This document shows positions 1-11,018 of a stretch of 64,000 nt of DNA, in pieces; the first letter of the stretch is position 1, and each line of letters begins with the position of its first letter. This DNA is from Stratiolaelaps scimitus. Its lineage: Eukaryota > Arthropoda > Arachnida > Mesostigmata > Laelapidae. The translations under genes and the position numbers were made by a program. The stretch is taken from assembly GCA_019614645.1 (NCBI GenBank), contig JABWDB010000007.1, positions 10,243,501-10,307,500 on the forward strand. The letters are read 5' to 3'. The notes under the pieces were generated by a model, which saw nothing but the letters and a program-made list of their open reading frames with translations, had not been told where the DNA came from and did no database searches.

Positions 1-614
1 CCCAGTCTTAGTGCCAACAAACCAGCAACCAGCTTCGTCCTTAGCCCACGAAGCAGCCGATTTGGGCTCTTCCCCCAGAGGGAAGAGGATGCAAGGGGCT
101 AGAAGGTGCGTCGGTAGAGGACCGAGGGAAAACGGGTCGCTAAGCTGGAGACAGAGTGTACACATCGTCGTTATCGGCCGCAGCGTTAGTGGCGGTTGGC
201 ACTGGTTCTTGTATGGACCATAATCCTCGATTAATTGACGGATTGAAATAGCCCCTGGGGGTTCTTAGGGTCCCCTCTCACATAGCCTAGCTCTCCCTCA
301 CTGTTTCGATGACCCTCGCCCTCCTATTGTCCAATGCCTATGGGCGAGCCTGTGGGTCCATCACATAGTAAAGCACAAACCGAAAGGTTCGGACATCGTA
401 GATCCATCTATTCCTGTGCTTGCACATGCGTCGTTGATGTGGGTTCCCTCGCGGAGACGCGAATTTGTCGCGGCCATCTGCAATCCTGCACCTAGCTAGA
501 TACATGCATCACTATATGACACTATGCAAAGCTAGATCTGTATGAACAGATAATAAACGATCTTTGTGACAACGAGATCCGAGCAGTCTCCGGCAAACAC
601 GTGAAACGAGAAAC

Positions 615-637
615 TACTCTCTCTCTCTCTCTTTCTC
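615..637. repeat. (CT)n microsatellite
   Basis: A short, nearly pure CT tract ending in TTTCTCGAG. Confidence 0.85.
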
Positions 638-1846
638 GAGCACAAAGACTCCACAAGAACATCGCGTGTTTGGCTTTCGTAGCATATATGAGTGTTTAGT
701 CGTGGAGTGGGTTAATCCGGTGTTCGATACGAACTCCAGCAAAAGCCGCAACAGTAGTAGTCATTTACCAGCACTAGAACTGTTTGCATCTCAAAGCTAA
801 GCTATTGGGTTGCTTCTTGAAAGAGTACCTACCACCCGCTTGCCTTAGTGGATAAGCACACAAAACCCTCCTCAATATAGTCAGCCAAGTGCTTATATGT
901 AGGGAGGCTTAGTAAGAGGCGCTTTGCTGTGGTGAATAGCAATAGGGTGGATGGCCTACGCAAATGACCCATCTGGACCAACTGAGGGAGATCGAAAAGT
1001 GCAGGGAAATGTGTACACCTGCTATTATATTCTAGTAATTAGAAAAATGAACGCTCTATTCAGGCTGGCGAATATGTCCAGGATAGAACTGGTCGACAGT
1101 GCAGAGAGAGTGACAGTGGAGAATAAGCATTATAGAAAAACAATGAACAATTAGCGCTGTGTTCCATTCCCGATTCTATAATATTTTTATGACTACTAAT
1201 TGCCGTTTCTTGAACCACAGATGTCGGCTAAGATCCAGCCGACGATCGATCCATGTACAGGTAAATGAATGTGTGCCTATATCACATCGCATTTATTTCT
1301 TCTATATCATTGCATTAAAAAAAGAAAAAACAATACACTTAAACACGCACATCGCTGCGCGCCCACGTAGCGCCAATTATACTAATAACCGAAATGCTAT
1401 AATTCACCGTTCCAGCTGCAGAATATTCAAGTAGAATCGACGTCTGTGAGTGACTACCTAGCTACGAATTGACAATTCAGCAGAAAAGACACAGACGCTA
1501 ACTCATACAGCGATCCGAGGCAGGGTCGTCATCATCGTCATCACCGCCAGCAATAGGCAGTGAGATTCACCAAAAAGGTACCTCATCCTGGTGTTCTTAT
1601 AACTACACATCTATCTACATACAACAGTAGCACCCGTAGTGGGAGGTTATCTCTATCTAGTGAATAATTATCTCTGGGTGCTTGTTGACTGACTCTGTGA
1701 ACGATAGTAGTATGTATAATATTAAGTATCTGCTATTGCTAGTGAGTGCAGTTGAACAAAATGCATATTCATGAGATGATGAGACTAAGCCAGTGTGCTC
1801 CTACCTTCATCGTATATATCTACCTGTCTATCTACTGTTCTCTTCA

Positions 1847-1870
1847 TCTCTCTCTCTCTCTTTCTCTTTC
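1847..1870. repeat. (CT)n microsatellite
   Basis: An interrupted CT tract. It encodes the Ser/Leu-rich part of a spurious plus-strand open frame. Confidence 0.85.
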
Positions 1871-1960
1871 ACTCTGTTCCCTGTTTAAGCTACCCATTCA
1901 CCGTGGCAGCGAGTCGCCACAAAATAGTCGTGCTACGCACGCACATTGTCTGATTATCAT

Positions 1961-1984
1961 TGCTGCTGCTGCTGCTGCTGCTGC
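1961..1984. repeat. (TGC)n trinucleotide repeat
   Basis: About eight tandem TGC/GCT units. The run reads as poly-Ala on one strand and poly-Ser on the other in overlapping open frames, neither of which is supported as coding. Confidence 0.9.
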
Positions 1985-2671
1985 GACCATGTCTCCCATG
2001 TCTATTCCCTGTGACGTGTCTTGTCTCGGAGCACAAGCAGAGCTGGTCCAGCGGGAGAGTCCGGCCCTGTGCGAAATTCGCGTATGCGCGAGCTACTGCC
2101 CGCACCATCCCCGTCTACTGAATCACCAATCAGCTTTGTTAAGGAGAGTGTGTCTGCGGTGTCAGCCTCCAATGTTTTCATTCAGCGACATGCAGAGATC
2201 AGTGGAAGAAGAGAGTGAAACATCTGCAGGCTGAGAGAAATAACGGTCGAGGAAAAGTCGACTCAATGCAATGGACTCTCTTCTTGCTGCATCCGACCTC
2301 TTGTGAGCATCTCTAAATTCGAGGGGGGCTAAACAAGGCAGGAAAAATGAAGAGGCGTTCAATAATATGCATTTTTCGACTTAAAAAGAGTGGCGTTCGA
2401 TCTGGCCATTCGGATATTCAGTTTCGTTGACAGTCAGTTTGGGCTCCGAGCCAAACCGAGGTAGGTCATGGTGCAGTGTAAATGTGATACTCTTCGAAGT
2501 CGATTTCACCCACTTGGGATCATCGATTCGTTACCTAGTACATTTTATAAGTGAGCGTCATTGCTATTTGATCTGCCTTCTCTGGTTTCTATTATATTTG
2601 GAAAACGATTGGGCAATCTCTATGTGGCGAGCTTTCCATTGAAACGACCTGCGTCTGTATCGTACCTATCT

Positions 2672-2699
2672 AAACAATTGAGTATCCACTCAATTGTTT
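2672..2699. repeat. Perfect 12-bp inverted repeat, 4-nt loop
   Basis: The left arm AAACAATTGAGT and right arm ACTCAATTGTTT are exact reverse complements separated by ATCC. There is no U-run after it and no flanking gene to give it a role. Confidence 0.85.
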
Positions 2700-3247
2700 G
2701 CACGCCTAAGATTAACAGGTTTAGACATCTATGGGCTTCGGCTCAAAGCAGCACACAACCCCACCCAACAGGCTAGTCGTCCCAAAGTATCCTACTTCGA
2801 GATATATTTATGTCTAATGCCCGTGAGTAAGACCTCAATTGGGCTCTACCGAGACCCCGCTCGATCCGAATGGCTGACGTGGCACCAGAGACTGATGTAA
2901 ATAAGGCGCCGGCATCGTTAAGACCGATAAGAGGAACCCTCCGACAATCAACGAAGTACAGTTACGGAAAGCCCGCGACGTTATCCGTGGCAGTCGCCTT
3001 CTCGACCTGTTAAACAGCCTGTTAAAAAGGCTTCAGGTTACAGACGTCATCACCACTGCTGCCGGGTGATCTATTGTTTAGCGATGGCAGCGATCAAGCC
3101 CGCTCTGCGGCTAGTCTACTGTGCACTTATCTGGGATCTTATAGGGGAGTTCAAAGAAAAACGAAACGAGCCTGCGCGTACCCGTCCGCAAGAGCACCTA
3201 CCTTGAAACATACACACATGTGCAGAAACTGGTATGGCTGAACAATG

Positions 3248-3248
3248 G

Positions 3249-3296
<48 letters not shown>
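3248..3296. repeat. (AT)n microsatellite
   Basis: About 49 bp of alternating AT with one C interruption, the longest AT tract in the window. Confidence 0.95.
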
Positions 3297-3298
<2 letters not shown>

Positions 3299-3564
3299 CA
3301 GTTGCTGGCAAAATCTAGCCCGCTTATTCTGATAGCTAGCTCAGTTGAGACAACACGTGTGTTAAACTTTCCTCTTCAGACACATTCGCCATAGCTCATA
3401 GTAGATGGCATAGTCATATAGTGCCGATAAAGACGCAGGTCGGTGCATCGACGGAGCAACGATGACGAACCAATACGTCATGCATCCAAAATGCTTTCGG
3501 GCTGACCCTCAGCACTAAACATTTAATGTCCACGAAAGTGCTTTTGGCATTGCTTCGTGAGACG

Positions 3565-3660
3565 GACCTCTGAATGCAAATGAGCAACGGTGGGAATCGA
3601 ACCCGTATACCAACGTGTTGCATTTCCGTCAGATTGCTCTGATGGCTGCACTTACAGGAT
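3565..3660 (-). repeat. tRNA-derived SINE-like repeat, copy A
   Basis: Read on the minus strand it contains a near-perfect RNA polymerase III B box (GGGTTCGATTCCC, at 3592-3604), followed by CCACCGTTG and a CATTTGCATT tail. The same order (B box, CCGYCGT-like stem, CATTTGCATT, then a block with ACGAAGCA) occurs again at about 62.7-62.8 kb. Homology therefore continues beyond the B box, as expected of a dispersed repeat and not of a real tRNA gene. The 5' part does not fold into an obvious D arm, so it is not an intact tRNA. Confidence 0.6.
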
Positions 3661-4440
3661 ATAGCGATTTGCGAGCGATGCAAAACTAGACATGGGAGTA
3701 TAACCCAGAGCTATCGCATTAGGCATCAAGGAATGGATTGAATTTAGTGAGAATAGAAACGAGGTGTTTGCGATACCTGAATGAACGGAACTGATTTGAG
3801 TCGATGTGTTTAATCGTTATTAGTAACCCAAATCGTCGGCATGAGAAACATGATTTGAGAAATCTTCACCAGCACATCACGGCTGGTAACCGCCGATTAA
3901 CCGTGTCTGAACAGGCTGGCTCCGAGTTTAGACAAACAGTTGGGAGACAGCACACTGAAACAAGCAACGAATCTCGCGTGTCCTCACAAGCGACGAGAAA
4001 TGTTTGACGAGAGAACATTTCTGGCGGCCAGTCGTAAGACGAAAACCCCATTTTTCTTCTATTGGATCACATGTTGCATGGTAATCAATCTGTGGTCTGT
4101 TTGCTATGGCTAATTTTGCTATTGCATCTTAGATCTCTAGGATGACCGACAACCTAAATGGATGTGTTGTGTCAGCAGTAGAAGCATGCAGAGAGTAAGT
4201 GCAGAGTTTAGACAGCAGACCCACGTTAGTGTACGTATCCATTCCGGCGTAGGTGCGAGCTGTGACAGCCACGTTAATTTGAAATTGTCCGGATTCTCGA
4301 AAGGGTATGCTATTACACAAAGGTATAATGCTCAAATACCTACAAATGCGACACAAATGTTCAAAATATTATGCATACATGATTCAGGTTAACTGCGTTC
4401 GATTAGATTCTCGATGCAACGTACTCGCTAGTAATGGCCT

Positions 4441-4910
4441 GGAGTTGGTCTCGGTCAGTTGAAGACAATACGTCAATAGGCCATCCCAACAATCGGCCTG
4501 ATGCCAGAAGAGACGATTCAGCCGCCCTTCATTCTCGTCTACGGATTGCGGTCAAATATTTCAAAGTACTTTGCTTGCAATGGGAGTAATTCGCGTACCA
4601 CCGCAGGCGAACGGTTCAAGCAGAGACTTCCCAGAGGCCTGCCGATGAAGGCAACCCTTTGTGGACCTGAGCAACGCCTCATTGAACAGGCTATTTTCTT
4701 CCTCAAAAGGAGACAGCTTTAACCCGGTCTTAAGTCCAACGTCCTTGATCATTTATATTCCAGACTCCTTTTACGAGACAGGGTCTCAGGCAGATGCGGT
4801 TCGGGTAGCGATCTCTAGGACGCTATCCATTTGGACGCTATCGCTAGGCCTAACTAAGTTCAGGAAGGCAGACGAATTGAGTACAAACAGATGCTCACTG
4901 AGCTAACGAC
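4441..4910 (+). mobile_element. Non-LTR retrotransposon (LINE) reverse transcriptase fragment
   Basis: The frame at 4501-4722 contains SRTTAGERFKQRLPRGLP, which matches the block just before and at the conserved (Q)GLPQGS-type motif of non-LTR reverse transcriptases. After a frameshift, the frame at 4661-4906 reads DAVRVAISRTLSIWTLSLGLTK, truncated here to the part DAVRVAISRTLSIWTLSLGL. This fits the helix after the FADD catalytic box, where LINEs have a 'leucine-rich helix, W, GL, N, KTE' pattern. The catalytic FADD box itself is not visible, so the domain is broken. No endonuclease, poly-A tail or target duplication was found. Jockey or R1-like is the likely type; the exact clade is unresolved. 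Confidence 0.6.
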
Positions 4911-5600
4911 CGCGAAACCCTAATTCAATCAATTTCGAGCATTTCCTTCTCGTGATAGATACAGATGTCCTGGCTGCGCCCAGTAATGAGGTCGGCCGTG
5001 CCCCCTCTTTAGCTTGGCAGACAGCAGTGAATTCAAGGCGGTCTTCCCCGTGGAGTTTGTTGCAGGCAATGATATAGTTTTAATCAGTCAGATGAATCCT
5101 TAGCTGGTTGTTAGACATCCTGCACAGAATTAGACAGTCTGAGCACCAACTCCTAATCGGCTCCGTATACAAGTTGCCATCGCTCAGCCAACGCATTGTC
5201 GTACCAAACACGAAATCACGGGGACATTCAAGGCAGCCGAGAGCGCTACTACGAAACTCAAATGCTACTGAATCTGCGTGGAGCAGCTTGCTCGTTGTGA
5301 TATCATATCATAATTTCTACTGGAAATTTACACGTTCCTTTATCGCCTTATTGAATGTGGCTTGTGTAGTTTACCATCGTGCCCGTTCTTGCCGGCATTT
5401 TTCAAGCAGAATGAAATAGGGAGGGGTAGGACACAGGGCGGATGCTGCTAGACCAGCGATGTCATCATTCCGCTAGATTTATGTCTAAACTAAACCATCT
5501 AGAATATAGTTATTAAGATTGACATTGATGATAACAGGCTAGAAAGCCAGCCGGTTAACCCCAAAAACAAAGGACCATGGAGACTCTGGACCCACTGATG
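4911..5600. other. Unassigned stretch beside the LINE fragment
   Basis: There is an open frame of about 100 codons on the plus strand (5108-5419) and a comparable open stretch on the minus strand, neither recognised. It may be more decayed LINE sequence, but I cannot show this. Confidence 0.4.
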
Positions 5601-5615
5601 TCTCACAAGGCTTAC

Positions 5616-5943
5616 CTGATTGTATCATGGATGTACAGAGTTGATTCATATCAGGAATGAACACCTGACTGCGATGCCTTCGTAGATATAAGAGATTGCC
5701 TGGGTAGAGTCGCATAGGCCTGATCACCACCTCGTTAAGATCCCGAGCAAAACATCGTATTACGGTCAGGTCATCTAATGACGACATCATCGCTGGCAGG
5801 GTTTGGAACAATCTCTGGAAAGGTCTGTCAACGATATCGAATACAAATCTCTGCGGACCGCGGAAGCCGTGCCTTGCGTGTTCAAGTAAAGCGCGTTTGT
5901 TCTCGTTCATCGTTTTCCAGATTTCTGAGAAGTTGTGCATGAT
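5616..5943 (-). CDS. Candidate coding exon, unrecognised helical protein
   Basis: The minus-strand frame opens with ATG at 5940 and runs about 108 codons without a stop to a good donor (CAG|GTAAGC, junction at 5616). The product is rich in amphipathic helix (for example RPFQRLFQTLPAMMSSLDDL) and has a natural composition, unlike most frames here. It could be an internal exon (a weak TTAG acceptor sits just before ATC-ATG, giving 5943) or a first coding exon. I do not recognise the family; a HEAT-like or exportin-like helical protein crossed my mind, but nothing specific supports it. The donor leaves the reading in phase 1. No partner exon was found on either side. Confidence 0.4.
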
Positions 5944-7600
5944 CTAACTAACCTTTATATTTGAAGAGCTAATAGCGATGTACTCTGTATACTTTTTCTA
6001 TAAACGTATGAGTTCATCGCAATCAAAAGCTATCTCTCTATGCAATCAGCCACGCTTGGTTTTTAGATCTTGGCCGTGATGTTGCTTGTGCAGATTAAAA
6101 CGCGGGGTCGTCCGCTAGGCGAGATGCTAACGTCACTAACTAACTTCATTAATTAGGCCGCAACGACAGTGACTACATTGGTTCACACGTCTCCTCGCTA
6201 ATTTGAATTAGAGACTCAGCACCTAAGCAAATGCTTATAACCACATCATCCTGAAATGAAACTGCTCTCGATATTAAATACGACCGCAATGTCCATCCAA
6301 ATGTGATAGTTAATGTTGAGCTAAAATGTGAAAAGGTTGACTTATGGCTTGGCATTTAAAGTCATTCACTGAAGAGATATTATGGATCCATCCATTTCTG
6401 ATATAAGCTCCTGTATAGTTCCAGTGAAACCATTCTAAATTTGGAGTCACTAAACGGAGCCTTCCTCTGGCTATTTGTACTTGATGCACACTTCGATGGC
6501 GATTACAGATGTTCGATACAGGGTTCAGAAGTGCCAATGGCTATTTCGAGTAGACGAGTTCGCGTCCATACATTTGGCATGTATTCATAATCGCACTATG
6601 GGCCAGTCATCTGTTCCAATTACCTAGAAATACTTAAGGCGCCTAGGTAATTGTTACAGAAACAAAAACACTAGTTAGGAAAAAATGAGACACAAACGCT
6701 AATCGTCTGTGGCAGGTTCGCACGAAGGCAACACATGACAAGTCGCAAATCGAGTGCGACGCCAATTCCACACAAGCACTCTGCCATGGCAGGGCAAGCC
6801 ATGTACGGTGTCGCCGCACTCAACGTGTCACCTTAACTCACGTGGACGGAAGCAGTTACAAGGCTGTCTGAAGCTGTAGAGTAACTTGCCCGCAATGCTA
6901 CGCGAAACACTACCGGCATCAGGACGAATTGTGAAGTATTAAGGTGTCGACAAGTCGCCCTTTCGCCGAATTGTCTACATACGATAAACGCGGTCGGTAT
7001 CCGTACGGGATCTGTACGTTTCGATCTATAACTATGTTCAGCGGCCAAGCAATGGATTGCTCAGCGTTGAAAACAGATAACATCTCTATGAGCGTCGCGT
7101 CTGGTCGGCTCTTCAGCTGGATGCGTCTATCCGAAAATCATCTGTTTGCAGAGTGTGCGGTTTTCTGCACTACTAAACGAGTATTTCCTGTAGGGGAGTA
7201 GTCTCCGAATATTGGGCTGGATATATTCGTCCATTCAACGAGTGGCTACCATGCGAGCTCAGAAAAGGTTGCCATGTACGACTGTCTGACGAAGTCCGTA
7301 TGGCCAGTAGACTCGAAGCTCGCCCGGACCCCTCGCATCACAACCCGAGCCCAACTCGAGATGCGCAGCGAGTGATTAGAACATGCACATTTGAATGCCG
7401 GCTGGCTGGCCTTCTCAAAGAGAGAGAGAGAAGATGAGGTGGATTCGACGGGGGTATGCTTATCTTTCTATTGTATAAACGATCGTCCATTTCAAGCGTT
7501 TAAGATCGCGCGATCTGACAAATTTTGAACCTCCAGACAAGCATGAGACGATGCTGTGTATTCTTTCTCTCTCTCTCTCTCTCTATCTATTTCTCTATCA
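5944..7600. other. Unassigned stretch
   Basis: Two overlapping minus-strand frames at 6173-6537 have plausible protein composition but lie in different frames, with no splice signal joining them. Nothing else is supported. Confidence 0.5.
7561..7600. repeat. (CT)n tract, possible splice polypyrimidine tract
   Basis: A 40-nt, almost pure pyrimidine run (CT repeats, then CTATCTATTTCTCTATCA) lies directly before an AG and an open exon-like segment, so it could serve as a 3' splice-site tract. Confidence 0.8.
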
Positions 7601-7611
7601 CATCTTTGGAG

Positions 7612-7734
7612 ACCCGCCTGCTGGTTTCGAATATGCTGAACATACAGCATAGTGCGAAAATCAACATTCGCTCACCTGTCGGCAAAATCTTACGAACACT
7701 ACCGCTGCACAGCAGCCGTCCTCCAGGTTCATCT
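7612..7734 (+). CDS. Candidate internal exon (41 codons, phase 0-0)
   Basis: The segment is bounded by a very strong polypyrimidine tract with TTTGGAG| upstream and a good donor (TCT|GTAAGTGT) downstream. It is exactly 123 nt, open in one frame, and begins and ends on codon boundaries. The peptide starts TRLLVSNMLNIQHSAKINIR and ends in a Ser/Pro-rich stretch. I do not recognise it. The symmetric phase makes it a good cassette-exon candidate, but the CT tract is also just a microsatellite, so chance is a real alternative. Confidence 0.3.
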
Positions 7735-7946
7735 GTAAGTGTAGTTTTTAAAGCCAACGCTGTCCCATGCTCAGAATGGTGGTGCTAAATCGTTTCGATG
7801 TAAGTTATCCTACGACGGAGGAGGAACGGCTACAATCCAAATGAAAATGATCGAATATAGGTGGGGCTGCTGTGGAGAAGCTCGAGACCACTCCGGCTAA
7901 TCTTTCACTCTCGAGGTAGACAAGACACTCCGAAAGCACATTTGAA

Positions 7947-7976
7947 ATATATATATATATATATATGTGTGTGTGT
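7947..7976. repeat. Compound (AT)n(GT)n microsatellite
   Basis: An AT tract passes directly into GTGTGTGTGT. Confidence 0.9.
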
Positions 7977-9179
7977 AGGTTTACTTAGCACCGGTTGTAA
8001 CCGAGATTTTACATTAATCCGAAATGAAGTTTAGCACGTTCGATATAAGATTGCTCCAGTTGATTAAAAATGCTTCTTTGTGTCTCTCGTTTTTCTTGAG
8101 ACGGAGAGAACGAGATATGAGCATTGTTACTAAAACTTCGTCCAAAGCAGCAGGGTTCGTGTGCAGCGGAATGAGGTGCCTGCGCCGTGTTGTCCATAAC
8201 CATCTGTCGGCGATGTGCAAAGATAAGATCGAAAAATCAAAAGAGCGCAGTAATCGTGCAGATCTTAGATAAACGAGATGGACAAGCGTTGATAAGCGAT
8301 GAAGTTTGCGAGAGACGACCACGGATGAGCGACTTGACCGTGCGGAAGGGAGAGACAGCTCAAGCGCAAAAGCTCGTAGACCCTTGTGCGTACACAATAT
8401 ATGAAAAGCCCTTGCTCGGCCAGATGGTATATGCATGTGTATGGCATTCGGAGAGGCGTTGAGGACATTCTCTCTGAGGTATGAGTTTTCCGTGGCTAGG
8501 CGACACTTCGTATATTCGTCATATCACGGTGATGAACAGCTTATCCCGTGCTAACATAAGCGGAAACTTCGAAACAGCACGGGTGGTGCCTGCTTTGCTA
8601 TGATATGATTGCAAGAAAGGAATCGACATGAAATAATAATTATTTGTGTCCCTATTTCGGCGCCAGCTAATTGCCGTTAACTGAATCAACGTATGTATAG
8701 TTTTGAGTATGACAAAATGTATGACATAGCCATATGGATTGGGCATCATTTCGAAGATGGCGTTAAACTAGCTGGTAAGGTATATTATTCTCGTGATAAT
8801 AGTTATTTCTGGATGCACGTGTGTGCAAAAATCATGAGCTCGTACGTGCAAAGATACTAGACTCAATGCACGCCAGCAAATAGTGCGTCTGGAAGAAACA
8901 TAAAATTTTCACACAAAAACACTCTCGCTCGAAACTTCTCTAGATTACTAGACGTTCTCGACGGTGCGTGTTTTAACACGATTTCATCTTCCAAGTGATT
9001 GACGCCTGCTGCTGCTACTGGTGCTGCTACTTCGAGACAATCAACGATCGTATATGGCTGGGTCTTCTTTTTCGTACGTTTCAAGTTGAAACGCTCCGAC
9101 ATCAGGTGAGAATACCCAGCACTCGAATTTTACTTGACATCTTGCGGAATTCCGTATTAATTAGGACATTTAGCAACGA

Positions 9180-9200
9180 ACACTGCTGTAACAGCAGTGT
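9180..9200. repeat. 9-bp perfect hairpin, 3-nt loop
   Basis: ACACTGCTG and CAGCAGTGT are exact reverse complements around TAA. Confidence 0.8.
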
Positions 9201-10896
9201 AATTTCCATTATTAATTTGTGCGCATATTTTTAATTGTCTTCGGGTCTCGCTCTAGGTCTCCCCCGGGACACTTTTCTTTTCCACTTCGTCCTCCAAATG
9301 GGAAAACTCTAATGAAAGCAATGACCCAGTTGCAAATGTAACAGCCCCACGTCGCCCTGGTACCTGCCACCGTAGCGCACATAACACATAGAGAACGATT
9401 CCTTCGCGCGATCCGGCGGCGGCGGCGTCGTTAGTCTCGCTCTGTGGAGATGGTGATGTCAGTGTAGCGAGTGGTAGAGCCAACGGTATCTCACTCAGTC
9501 AGAGTCATGGGCAGGCCCCGGGGGAGAAAAAATTAAAGTTGAAAAATGTCACGAAAGACTATATAAGAAATGACACAGTTAATTGTATTTGGTTTGTGCG
9601 ATAAGATGTACGGCGTAGTTACGGAGTGCGCATTTGACGACTAATAACATCATTAGTCAATTTTGCAGATAGAAATGAAAACGGCATAGACATTTTTAAA
9701 TCATTAGTAAAAGTAGTAAAACCATATATATATATATATATACAGCATATCTGTTCTCTGTGTTTAATTTGGTCCCCTCATTGATAGTAGTGCTTTGAAC
9801 TATGTAATGGAGATCGGCTCTGATAGTTCAAAGCTAATATCCCTGAATGGACATTAACTAAGTCAACTGCTCATGCGAATAGCAGTATAGCAATAAATCG
9901 GCCGATTATTTTATTTTGATATCCTTAAGGTGAGTATGGCTACGAACACCAATGCTATACATTATTATTGTGGATGTGAAACAGAAATTATATACAGAAA
10001 TATAGAATATATTTAGTCCTACGACATTATTTGAGCGGTCTACATTTGTAGACAACTTTGCAGCTGTTTAGCAGAGGTTTTGTAAATTTCACACTGAACT
10101 TAATCAAAAGAACAGACAATTCACACAAATTTTAGCTTATAGTTAAGGCGAACAGATCGATAAAACGAGTTACCATCAAGCTCATAGTCCATTCTTCTAT
10201 TGTTCTAATCAGGATCATAACTTTTATTGATTCTTCTCTTTTCGAATGTTTATCATTGCGCCATATACACTAGACAACGACCGGTTAAGGAATCTAACTC
10301 CCATATCTATATTTGTTTCAATGTTAAACTATTCCGCTAATAATAAAAACATTTATAATAAACATTCAGTTTTTGTGGAACGATGCAACGGTGGATACGA
10401 CTATATCGATGAACTTGTTCATTTTAATACCGAACTACGTGCCATTTTAACAATGCGAGAAGTATCTAACGACAGAGCTTAAAGCGCAGACTCTTATGTA
10501 TTCCAAGTGGTTTTATGTATCTGCGCTAACCGGATTCGCTTGAGCCTGCCACGTTATCAAATATAACACACGAAAACCGTTTGATAACAGTCGCTCACCT
10601 TCCACCGTCCTGTATGTATGAAAGGATCATTTACACACTTGCTATATTGAAACGGACGCATGGGAGAGTGTAGCCCAATAGCAATACCGATATGTGCAAA
10701 GTGAATTTTCCTCTATTTTTGACATAATCCGCAAAACAGTGTGGTAATCCGTGAACATTCGTTATAGACAGCTCACTGTTTCGTTAACGAAAATTGCGTT
10801 AACAATAATTACATATCTTTTAATAGCGTCATGTTTTACTTCTCGTTTCTATTCCCACTGTCTTCTGTGGACTCGCACCGTGTGTCGAATTCTCAG

Positions 10897-11018
10897 GAGG
10901 GTGCCAAGAGACCATGCCACAGCCACGGGCGGACCACTCATTTTGTTTCCTCAAGAGAGGCGTCCCCTGGGTATACGTGATGTGGATCTGCATGGAGATG
11001 TGTGTCTGTACTTGTCGG
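10897..11018 (+). CDS. Candidate internal exon, unrecognised
   Basis: The segment is preceded by a pyrimidine-rich stretch ending AATTCTCAG| and followed by TCGG|GTAAGG. One frame is open across it and reads RVPRDHATATGGPLILFPQE at its start. It lies inside a longer plus-strand open frame (10751-11284) that otherwise looks spurious. I do not recognise the family. Treat it as a prediction. Confidence 0.22.

Larger units (their letters stand above)
1..4440. other. Non-coding, repeat-bearing stretch
   Basis: I see no convincing gene here. Open frames are short, overlap on both strands and resemble no family I know. The 162-codon plus-strand frame at 1746-2234 runs through (CT)n and (TGC)n repeats and is best read as low-complexity noise. 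The stretch holds several microsatellites, a short perfect hairpin and a tRNA-derived repeat, each listed separately. It could be intergenic or intronic. Confidence 0.6.
7735..10880. other. Unassigned stretch with microsatellites
   Basis: Overlapping frames on both strands at 8.0-8.5 kb and 8.9-9.5 kb are not recognised. An AT-rich frame of 78 codons at 10246-10482 (plus) has natural composition but no splice sites I trust. The stretch also contains (AT)n/(GT)n at 7947-7976, a 9-bp hairpin at 9180-9200 and (AT)n at 9724-9742. Confidence 0.5.

Noticed and set aside
1746..2234. 162-codon open frame
   Set aside because: It is composed largely of CT and TGC repeats encoding Ser/Leu and Ala runs, with no conserved motif.
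3592..3604. Intact tRNA gene suggested by the perfect B box
   Set aside because: No acceptor stem or D arm can be formed, and sequence similarity to 62.8 kb extends past the B box, which fits a SINE.
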